A DNA stretch of 5,092 nt from assembly GCA_964426135.1 (NCBI GenBank), contig CAYRPN010000220.1, positions 1 to 5,092 of the forward strand, read 5' to 3'. The notes under the pieces are model-generated. The model did not search any database. It saw nothing but the letters and a program-made list of their open reading frames with translations, and was not told the DNA's origin. Made by a program: the position numbers and the translations under genes. The DNA comes from CAYRPN01 sp964426135. GTDB taxonomy: Bacteria > Planctomycetota > Phycisphaerae > Phycisphaerales > Phycisphaeraceae. Below are positions 1 through 5,092 of this stretch, piece by piece (position 1 is the stretch's first letter; every line of letters begins with the position of its first letter).

Positions 1-56
1 TGATGGTGCATAGGCTTAAACGAGGGTAATGCGACTTTTCATACACGTTCTAAGCA

Positions 57-1745
57 ATGGACCAGCGTAATTTGGAAGCCATGGCGCTGTCATGCCACTC
101 GTTCAATGCCGTGGTGCAACTGTCCTTTGCTCTCTTCGTGGGCGCATTCCTGACCGGATGTGACGATGGGGCTGGCACCGCCGGTCCACTCGCGCCCGTC
201 GCCCCGGTCTCAGCACCGCCCTTACCTGTTAAGACGCTCGCCAGCGGCCTCTACGATCCGAGCGAGTTCGAATTGAAATTTGAGATCACAGGCAGCATCG
301 CGTTGCCAAAGAATGCATATTTCTGGCTCCCGAGCCAGGACAGGAGCAGCGTGATCTATACGACGATGGAGCCGCCGCGTCTGAAAGTTCATCATGCGGG
401 CTTCGATGGAAGAATAATCACCGTAGACATTCTTACGAAGATCGACCCGAATTCGAGCCTCGACCGGCAAAATGGTGTTCCGTACAGTCTGCTTGGACCG
501 GACGCCATGCAGTTGATGAGCATCTCGCCCGAAGGGCAAACGATGGCCCTGGTGACCTATCCTGTGGGTCCTATGAATCCGGTGGTCGTGCATGGCAACA
601 AGCACACTGATCCACTTGGGCCAAATAAGAAAGTACTATTCCTCACACAGAGCCCGGACGGAAAGCGACTGGCTTACGGATTGGGCGCGTGGAATGATTC
701 GATAGCATCCACCCTTGTTGTGGATGGCCAGACGTTTGAGGTTCGGGTTTCGCCATACAGGCCTGAAGATCGGCATAGCACTGATCCAATGTCGAGTGAC
801 GGGCGGCCACGCGGAGTTTTTTTCAGTCCGGACTCGAAGCGATACGTGGCGATTAATGCAGCTAACGTACCATTTGTCGATGGGCAATCATTGAATAAGT
901 TCAACGTTCGGTCGTTGCCCCTTTGGAGTCCCGACAGCAAGCGATGGGCGTTCGTCGGCGCCTTTGATAGTGAAAGAGTTGCCGTGTTCGTCGACGGCAA
1001 ACCGGGCAAGCCGTATCCATCGATCCTGCCTGGCTCGCTGCAATTTAAGCCGGATTCCCAATCGGTGGTCTATGTCGTGGCTGACGGATCGACCGGTCCT
1101 TTCTTCCTGGTGGACGGCGAGAAGGAGAGCAAGCGATATCCATACCTTCCAGCGAAGACATGGGTGTTGCCCGATGGTCGCGTTGTGTTCAATGCCGGCC
1201 TCGCCAAAGCGTCCGAAGACGGCAAGGAGCCTGTGCATTCGAGAGGTTCGGAGCCCACGTTTAAGTTTAGTCGCCCGGGTCATGTCATCAACGGCGAGGA
1301 GCGCCAGCGCATGATCTTGGATGTGGCGGCTGACAGGAACGGCGACCTCGCCGTTGTGGAGGAAGGCCGGGGGCGTGGATCACATTGGCGAAATGTTGGC
1401 GTTGTCTATAAGGACTATTCCAGCGAAAACTATAGCGTCGTCCGCTTCCTCTCATTCAGTCCAGATGGCAGGCACTTTGCTTTCGTGGGAAGCACCGCAA
1501 ATCAGGGAGGTGCCATTCTCGACAATTCAACCCTTGCGGTAGACGGCGTCACGTTTCCAGAGACCATGGACGCAGTGATGAAGGAACTGGGTTGGGACGC
1601 ATTCAACACAGCCCTCGTGAACGTCCGCTGGGTGAACGATACGGCCCTGGATGCAATCTTTTCTCATCCCGCAAATCGAATGATGCAAGACTGTAGGAGA
1701 GTCCGTTTCAATATCGTGGCCCGTGTCCGCCAGCCACATTCGTGA
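57..1745 (+). CDS. Predicted lipoprotein with PD40/WD40-like beta-propeller repeats
   Basis: The 562-residue product starts with a hydrophobic stretch (about residues 18-33) ending in a lipobox, Leu32-Thr33-Gly34-Cys35. A Pro/Ala/Val-rich tether follows (about 43-58). This is the layout of a lipid-anchored envelope protein. Asp at +2 and +3 after the Cys would favour inner-membrane retention under E. coli Lol rules, which may not apply here. The rest shows a repeated motif typical of WD40-like (PD40, TolB-type) propellers: SPEG at 157, SPDGKR at 199, SPDSKR at 257 and 291, KPDS at 331, LPDG at 371 and SPDGR at 468. Most are followed by hydrophobic strands and then a VDG motif (222, 274, 312, 352, 495). 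I estimate seven or eight blades. No catalytic residues stand out, so a binding or scaffold role is inferred. ATG 57 is the first start after an in-frame stop at 51, but it lacks a clear ribosome site. ATG 81 (Met9) would also keep the lipobox. The gene is followed after 27 bases by the solenoid gene, probably in one operon. Confidence 0.88.
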   Translation: MDQRNLEAMALSCHSFNAVVQLSFALFVGAFLTGCDDGAGTAGPLAPVAPVSAPPLPVKTLASGLYDPSEFELKFEITGSIALPKNAYFWLPSQDRSSVIYTTMEPPRLKVHHAGFDGRIITVDILTKIDPNSSLDRQNGVPYSLLGPDAMQLMSISPEGQTMALVTYPVGPMNPVVVHGNKHTDPLGPNKKVLFLTQSPDGKRLAYGLGAWNDSIASTLVVDGQTFEVRVSPYRPEDRHSTDPMSSDGRPRGVFFSPDSKRYVAINAANVPFVDGQSLNKFNVRSLPLWSPDSKRWAFVGAFDSERVAVFVDGKPGKPYPSILPGSLQFKPDSQSVVYVVADGSTGPFFLVDGEKESKRYPYLPAKTWVLPDGRVVFNAGLAKASEDGKEPVHSRGSEPTFKFSRPGHVINGEERQRMILDVAADRNGDLAVVEEGRGRGSHWRNVGVVYKDYSSENYSVVRFLSFSPDGRHFAFVGSTANQGGAILDNSTLAVDGVTFPETMDAVMKELGWDAFNTALVNVRWVNDTALDAIFSHPANRMMQDCRRVRFNIVARVRQPHS

Positions 1746-1762
1746 TGCGAGGTCCGTCGCCT

Positions 1763-1766
1763 GGAG
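1763..1766 (+). promoter_or_regulatory. Shine-Dalgarno site for the 825-residue gene
   Basis: GGAG lies six bases upstream of ATG 1773, inside the 27-base gap after the stop of the propeller gene. This is the clearest ribosome-binding site in the window. It supports the choice of ATG 1773, which also begins a good signal peptide. Confidence 0.6.
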
Positions 1767-1772
1767 CCTCTT

Positions 1773-4250
1773 ATGCGATCCAATTCCATTCTTGCCTTGG
1801 TGCTGCTGATAAGTTGTTCGTCCGGAGCATTCGCCCAGCCGGATGTTCAGGCCAATCGCAAGTCAGCGCTGGCGATCCTTTCGGAGGTCGAAGACCTCAC
1901 GAAAACGCCGATCGAAGTCACCGGGAACGGCCGCGAAGGTCTCCGCATATCGGTGCTGAAGCTGTGCTTTCAGGAGCGGCTGGCGTGGAAGGACTATCCA
2001 TCCGCGGCAGCTATCGCGTCTCGCCTGGGCGATAAATGGTGGGAACGCCCCCAGGCCCTGCGCGAGCTGGCGCTGGCCTACGAAAAGGATGGCAAACACG
2101 ACGATGCAAAGCGGCTCCGCGATGAACTGGCAGTTGATCTAAAGGCGCGGCGGGCACAAGCGAAGTATGAACTGCAAGAATCGGTCTGGCACGAACTCGC
2201 CATCGACTGCGCCATGGCCGGCGATGACGACGGCTTCCGCCGATTTGCCATCGAAGGCAGAAAAATCGTGGCCTTGCGAACGACCTGGCTTGGGGCGGGC
2301 GTTGAGTTGGCGATTGCGGGCCGTGAGGAACCTGCAACGCGTTACTTCAAGCATGGCTGGGAAACTGAACAGCAAACGCAGGGCGAAAATGACAAATACG
2401 TTGCTTCCTTCACCGATCGACTGATCACGGAGGGACGACAAGCGATGCTCCCGGTGCTGATGAAGCACGCTCCACGGGATGCGCGATTCACAAGCTATCT
2501 CACGATGGCGGCTCATCAGAGCAATTGGGAAGACATTAAATCCGCGAATCAGTCATTTGGACTGGCATTCGATGAATTGTCCGCCTTGTGCCTGGCGGAG
2601 ACGCCTCGTCCGAAACTGCACGACTTGGCGCAGCAAATGAGGCGACTCGTCGCGCTAACCCAGGCATACGACGCGGAATTGGGAACCCGACTGCCCGCCC
2701 TGATCAAGAAGCTTGGCGACGTTGCGGACCCCGCCATAAGTTCGCACGGACTAGTGATCTGTTCCTATCTGTCCTTTGGCATTGATTCAACGCTGCTGCT
2801 CGACCGGGCCATGGAACGAGCCAAGGACATCAAGGATCCCAAAGCCAACAGCCAGGCAAAGACGATGGTGCTTCAGGCAAAGCGAGAGCTGGAATACATA
2901 CAACGCGAAGAATCCACGTTGGAACCGCGGGCCAAGTTGGATGAAACCCGCGCCGTCGAGCGCGAGCGACGTAAGGCACTACTGCGACTCTTTGCGCCGG
3001 AGCAGGTCGCCAGGGAGGCCCATTGGAAGATCGCGGAGCGTTTCGTGGCTGATGCGCAGGCAGGGCGATGGGATCAGATCGCAGGACGGATCGAACTGAG
3101 CGGGCTTCGCTCCGGCGACTACGCGACGCAGGCAGTCCAGCCGGCGGTGCACCGGCTCTGCCGTGCAGACGAGGCGCGGCTGGCGGCAAAGCTGCTGGAA
3201 GTTGTCGATAAGGCCAGGCCAGAGGGTGATTGGAGTTGGATGGCGGTCGTCTCGCGGCCAAGCGAAGTGGACGACAGCGAGTTGGTAAATAGAGCATTTG
3301 CAAAGCTACAGATGTGGTTTTTCCTGCAGGAGGATGTGGGTGTGATGAACGAACTCCGCACCCTAGCGGGTGCTGGCGAATACGACAAGGCAAGGGCGCT
3401 CAAAACAAAGCTGAAAGGCGACAATGCTCAGGACATCATCGCGGCGGAACTGGCAGTGGCCCAGGCACTGCGGGCCGACTTCGATGCGGCGAAACGATCC
3501 GCACACACTGCACTGGCGTCGTCTGATCGGCAGGTTCAGGGACGCGGTCTGCGTGCCCTGGCGGTCATAGGGATCAAACAACTGAACAAAGGAAAAATAG
3601 AGGAATTGAGGTCATGGGCAACCGAATACAAGACACGGCGGTCGAACGAGTTCCATCTTCACCATGAAGAACCGAACGTATCGCTAAATCGGCTGATGCA
3701 GGCGGAACTGAAGGCCGGCAATACGCAAGCGGCATTGGAGGTTGCACCCTTGTATGGTGTGTACGAGAGGCAGCCGGCGCTTTTCCGCGTCCTGTTGCAT
3801 CGCGTGCAGGCTAAGGATCAAAAGGGTGCCGAGATCGCGCTCAAGGCCTTGGGTGATCCGCTCGCAGTGAAGCCGTGGACGATCGAGCCCAAGTTGGACC
3901 AATTCCGACGACCGTTGCCGCGGCCACATTTTGCCAGCCTCAAGTTGCCGCAGTTGCTCTCGCTAGTGATCGCGTATCAGAAGGTTGGTGACGAAATCTC
4001 TAGTAAACATGTCCTTGAGTTCGCCGTTCATCAAGTGGTCGATGGCGACGTTACCCTTCCGCTGGAGAGAATTGCAGAGGCTTACACAAGGAGGGCGGGC
4101 GTGCAAATCGCACGCACTTGGGCGGACCAATTACCTCCACTTTCTCGGGCTCGTGCACTCGCGGGCGTTGTCAAAGCGCATCGACCCGATTCAGAACCAT
4201 TGAGTATTGATCCGAAGATACTTGACATAAGTGAGATGTACTTCCAATGA
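1773..4250 (+). CDS. Large exported helical-repeat (TPR-like) protein of unknown function
   Basis: The 825-residue product begins with a short basic n-region, a hydrophobic core (residues 6-14) and an Ala19-Phe20-Ala21 signal peptidase I site before Gln22. Leu12-Ile13-Ser14-Cys15 also fits a lipobox, so it may be either a soluble periplasmic protein or a lipoprotein. The mature part reads as mostly alpha-helical. TPR-like helix pairs with Ala/Gly/Tyr at small positions and a 'G.YD.A' or 'G...DA' turn are visible at about 93-120 (ALAYEKDGKHDDAKRL), 528-547 (AGAGEYDKARAL), 556-583, 641-660 and 727-750. Residues about 343-405 are highly charged and may form long helices or a coiled coil. I see no enzyme motif and no transmembrane segment after the signal. 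The repeats are too degenerate to count safely. The gene follows the propeller lipoprotein by 27 bases with its own ribosome site, so the two are probably co-expressed and may form an envelope complex. I do not recognise a named family. Confidence 0.88.
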   Translation: MRSNSILALVLLISCSSGAFAQPDVQANRKSALAILSEVEDLTKTPIEVTGNGREGLRISVLKLCFQERLAWKDYPSAAAIASRLGDKWWERPQALRELALAYEKDGKHDDAKRLRDELAVDLKARRAQAKYELQESVWHELAIDCAMAGDDDGFRRFAIEGRKIVALRTTWLGAGVELAIAGREEPATRYFKHGWETEQQTQGENDKYVASFTDRLITEGRQAMLPVLMKHAPRDARFTSYLTMAAHQSNWEDIKSANQSFGLAFDELSALCLAETPRPKLHDLAQQMRRLVALTQAYDAELGTRLPALIKKLGDVADPAISSHGLVICSYLSFGIDSTLLLDRAMERAKDIKDPKANSQAKTMVLQAKRELEYIQREESTLEPRAKLDETRAVERERRKALLRLFAPEQVAREAHWKIAERFVADAQAGRWDQIAGRIELSGLRSGDYATQAVQPAVHRLCRADEARLAAKLLEVVDKARPEGDWSWMAVVSRPSEVDDSELVNRAFAKLQMWFFLQEDVGVMNELRTLAGAGEYDKARALKTKLKGDNAQDIIAAELAVAQALRADFDAAKRSAHTALASSDRQVQGRGLRALAVIGIKQLNKGKIEELRSWATEYKTRRSNEFHLHHEEPNVSLNRLMQAELKAGNTQAALEVAPLYGVYERQPALFRVLLHRVQAKDQKGAEIALKALGDPLAVKPWTIEPKLDQFRRPLPRPHFASLKLPQLLSLVIAYQKVGDEISSKHVLEFAVHQVVDGDVTLPLERIAEAYTRRAGVQIARTWADQLPPLSRARALAGVVKAHRPDSEPLSIDPKILDISEMYFQ
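4222..4248 (+). promoter_or_regulatory. Possible sigma-70-type promoter upstream of the zinc-ribbon gene
   Basis: TTGACA at 4222-4227 is a perfect -35 consensus. The best -10 match is TCCAAT at 4243-4248 (4 of 6), but the 15-base spacer is shorter than ideal. It lies inside the last codons of the solenoid gene. If used, transcription would start near 4255 and give a leader of about 120 bases holding the inverted repeat, followed by the zinc-ribbon gene. A chance match is quite possible. Confidence 0.25.
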
Positions 4251-4265
4251 CTCATGATGCATCGG

Positions 4266-4359
4266 TTGATGGCATTGGCAGGCCCGACTGTCAGTGTTCT
4301 TGAGCGGTTCGTTGACGGTGGGCCAAGACGCTGGCAGCAAAGCCTGCCAGTGCCATCGA
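4266..4359 (+). repeat. Long imperfect inverted repeat (18-bp stem) between genes
   Basis: The arm at 4266-4283 (TTGATGGCATTGGCAGGC) pairs with 4342-4359 over 18 consecutive positions, 16 Watson-Crick and two G-U. Inside the 58-base loop a second stem can form: 4284-4285 and 4287-4293 pair with 4313-4321, leaving one bulged G at 4286. The element fills most of the 128-base gap between the solenoid and zinc-ribbon genes. No T-run follows the 3' arm, so a simple Rho-independent terminator is unlikely. It could be a structured 5' leader or a REP/MITE-like repeat. Confidence 0.6.
4329..4352 (+). promoter_or_regulatory. Alternative local hairpin competing with the long inverted repeat
   Basis: CGCTGGCAG (4329-4337) pairs with CTGCCAGTG (4344-4352) as nine base pairs, one of them G-U, around a six-base CAAAGC loop. 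Its 3' arm lies within the 3' arm of the larger 4266-4359 stem, so the two structures exclude each other. This is the geometry of an attenuator or switch, but function is inferred only from pairing. Confidence 0.45.
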
Positions 4360-4378
4360 ATGCCTATACCTTCCCTTC

Positions 4379-4651
4379 ATGCCCACCCACACCCCCTGGC
4401 CCAATCAGCCCTGCCCCAGGTGCGGGCGCGTGTTGCCGCCTGCGAGCGAGACGCTGCATCTGGGCATGTGGATGCCCGTGCATTGCTGCCCGGATTGCAA
4501 GAACCGCACGACGTTTTATCTCGGCGGGCCGATCGATGTTCCGCTGACCGCCCACGTCACCCGCGAGGGGCGGTTCCTGGACCCGACGCAGCCCGATGGC
4601 CTGATCCACATCGAATCGCCCGCCGCGAAGACAGGCGAAGGCAACGGCTAG
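4379..4651 (+). CDS. Small zinc-ribbon protein of unknown function
   Basis: The 90-residue product has two Cys-x2-Cys knuckles, Cys12-Pro-Arg-Cys15-Gly and Cys37-Pro-Asp-Cys40, 21 residues apart. An extra Cys36 sits beside the second pair. This is the classic four-cysteine zinc ribbon. No signal peptide or membrane segment is visible, so it should be cytoplasmic. The C-terminal half (about 45-90) is unfamiliar, with 'YLGGPIDVPLTAHVTREGRFLDP' reading as a possible small beta module. Third codon positions are strongly G/C, unlike the overlapping frames, which supports this frame. ATG 4379 is the only ATG, GTG or TTG after the in-frame stop at 4313. No Shine-Dalgarno precedes it; the upstream bases are pyrimidine-rich. 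It is separated from the solenoid gene by a structured 128-base gap and is richer in GC, so it is probably not part of that operon. The metal-binding fold is likely, but the partner (nucleic acid or protein) cannot be told. Confidence 0.75.
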   Translation: MPTHTPWPNQPCPRCGRVLPPASETLHLGMWMPVHCCPDCKNRTTFYLGGPIDVPLTAHVTREGRFLDPTQPDGLIHIESPAAKTGEGNG

Positions 4652-4728
4652 CGGGCGATGCCGCCGGCTTGGCGATCAGCCGCGGTAACCTTGGGCGTGG
4701 AACGGACAATGTAAGGTGTCGGCGGCGG

Positions 4729-4758
4729 CGTCCCCGTTCGACGGGGCGGTTGTTCTTT
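4729..4758 (+). terminator. Possible Rho-independent terminator after the zinc-ribbon gene
   Basis: CCCCGT (4732-4737) and ACGGGG (4741-4746) form a perfect six-base-pair stem with a TCG loop. It can be extended by two pairs past a bulged T at 4731. The following CGGTTGTTCTTT is T-rich but interrupted, so termination may be weak. It lies about 80 bases after the zinc-ribbon stop, where a terminator would be expected. Confidence 0.4.
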
Positions 4759-4803
4759 GGCAACTGTTGACGCGCAACCAGAGCCTGAGATTTGTTCCGG
4801 GTC

Positions 4804-4833
4804 GCTGGGGCTGGAGTCCTCGCAAGCCCCGGC
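4804..4833. repeat. GC-rich hairpin
   Basis: GCTGGGGCT (4804-4812) pairs with AGCCCCGGC (4825-4833) over nine positions, one of them G-U, with a 12-base loop. No T-run follows in either direction, so it does not look like a simple terminator. Its function is unknown. Confidence 0.4.
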
Positions 4834-4910
4834 ACGTGCCCGCGGACGGCCTCCAATTCCGGGGAAAAAGCGCGATTCGTGAGAACAAGGTGGCCCGTTC
4901 CGGGGCATCC

Positions 4911-4994
4911 GCAGAGCCTGCTGCCCCAGCCACCCGACGCAGAGCCTTCTTCCCCAACTACCCAACGCAGAGCCTGCTGCCCGAACTACCCCCG
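4911..4994. repeat. Three tandem 28-base repeats
   Basis: Units lie at 4911-4938, 4939-4966 and 4967-4994, each beginning GCAGAGCCT. Units 1 and 2 match at 23 of 28 positions, and unit 3 matches each of the others at 22 of 28. The plus strand is C-rich and pyrimidine-rich. The period is not a multiple of three, so the array does not encode a repeated peptide in one frame. There are no spacers between units. It is probably a short intergenic tandem repeat or minisatellite. Confidence 0.75.
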
Positions 4995-5015
4995 GCCACC
5001 TGAAAAGTGTTCAGC

Positions 5016-5045
5016 ATCCCGGCGTGGGGACGGGTTCGCCCGGAT
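5016..5045. repeat. Short inverted repeat before a possible gene start
   Basis: ATCCCGGCG (5016-5024) and CGCCCGGAT (5037-5045) are inverted copies with one C-C mismatch and a 12-base centre. A competing smaller hairpin, CGGG-TTCG-CCCG, sits at 5031-5042. The site ends five bases before ATG 5051. It could be an operator, an RNA hairpin or chance in GC-rich sequence. Confidence 0.3.
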
Positions 5046-5050
5046 TATTC

Positions 5051-5092
5051 ATGAGCTTGCACAGGAGCCGCGCACGAAGTAAGCGGTTCTTC
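5051..5092 (+). CDS. Possible start of a gene running off the window
   Basis: ATG 5051 opens a frame that reads MSLHRSRARSKRFF without a stop to the window end. A basic run ending in aromatic residues would suit the n-region of a signal peptide or a membrane anchor, but only 14 codons are visible. The only weak ribosome-site candidate is CGGA six bases upstream. A chance open frame cannot be excluded. Confidence 0.2.
   Translation, partial: MSLHRSRARSKRFF

Larger units (their letters stand above)
4652..5050. other. Gene-poor, hairpin- and repeat-rich region
   Basis: I support no gene in these 399 bases. Open frames exist on both strands, but they overlap one another, are Arg/Pro/Ser-rich as expected from GC-rich non-coding DNA, lack ribosome sites and show no recognisable motif. 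The stretch holds a possible terminator (4729-4758), a nine-base-pair GC-rich hairpin (4804-4833), a 10-base palindrome GGCACGTGCC (4831-4840), three 28-base tandem units (4911-4994) and an inverted repeat at 5016-5045. Confidence 0.55.

Noticed and set aside
2830..3393. A 187-residue minus-strand open frame inside the solenoid gene
   Set aside because: It lies antisense to a well-supported gene, is Arg/Pro/Ser-rich, and shows no domain or ribosome site.
4254..4547. Cys-rich 97-residue open frame just after the solenoid gene
   Set aside because: Its cysteines arise from reading the GC-rich zinc-ribbon gene in another frame. They show no regular spacing, and the first part merely crosses the inverted repeat.
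4652..4750. tRNA-like T-arm (CCCCG-TTCGA-CGGGG)
   Set aside because: The loop is five rather than seven bases, and no acceptor stem, D-arm or anticodon arm can be fitted around it.
4294..4770. A 158-residue plus-strand open frame overlapping the zinc-ribbon gene
   Set aside because: Its translation is Arg/Ala/Pro-rich without motifs, and it is a frame-shifted shadow of the zinc-ribbon gene and its GC-rich flank. The Cys-x2-Cys pairs and G/C third positions favour the 4379 frame.
4831..4840. Perfect palindrome GGCACGTGCC as an operator
   Set aside because: It overlaps a stronger hairpin at 4804-4833, has no gene start nearby, and a 10-base GC-rich palindrome is not rare enough to call.
4557..4965. 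Several minus-strand open frames of 93-105 residues
   Set aside because: They overlap in different frames, are of low complexity as expected in GC-rich DNA, and cross the terminator-like hairpin and tandem repeats.
4911..4994. CRISPR-like array
   Set aside because: The 28-base units abut directly without spacers, diverge at five to six positions, number only three, and no cas gene is nearby.

Overview
The window looks like a bacterial chromosome segment with two long, confident plus-strand genes at positions 57-4250. A small, GC-rich zinc-ribbon gene follows at 4379-4651. The last 440 bases are repeat- and hairpin-rich and carry no gene I can support, except a possible gene start at 5051. 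Both long products have export signals: a lipobox in the first, and a Sec signal peptide or lipobox in the second. This points to a bacterium with a substantial periplasm or envelope. Large secreted beta-propeller and helical-repeat proteins without recognisable enzyme domains, weak or absent Shine-Dalgarno sites and GC-rich intergenic repeats would fit Planctomycetota or a similar environmental Gram-negative phylum. That is only a guess, because no marker gene is present.

Layout. Positions 1-56 are too short to interpret. Positions 57-1745 encode a predicted lipoprotein with a Pro/Ala-rich tether and a beta-propeller built from alternating 'SPDG/SPDSKR' and 'VDG' motifs. After a 27-base gap, with a good Shine-Dalgarno just upstream of the start, positions 1773-4250 encode an 825-residue exported, nearly all-helical protein that resembles degenerate TPR/alpha-solenoid repeats. 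The two are very probably co-transcribed and act on the outer side of the cytoplasmic membrane. One is a propeller and the other a solenoid, so both are interaction-type folds, and no catalytic motif is visible in either.

Positions 4251-4378 are the most structured part of the window. They contain an 18-base-pair inverted repeat whose 3' arm can instead pair with a nearer segment, giving two mutually exclusive hairpins just upstream of the zinc-ribbon gene. A consensus -35 hexamer (TTGACA) lies in the end of the preceding gene. This may be a regulatory leader or a REP-like repeat element. The zinc-ribbon gene and everything after it are clearly richer in GC than the two-gene unit.

Positions 4652-5050 hold a possible terminator, another GC-rich hairpin, three tandem 28-base units and a short inverted repeat. 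One of the intergenic hairpins contains a word nearly identical to the start of the 28-base unit, so both may belong to one dispersed repeat family. I find no CRISPR array, tRNA, rRNA, transposase or known defence gene. The candidate novelty is the uncharacterised secreted propeller/solenoid pair and the two-state structured element after it.
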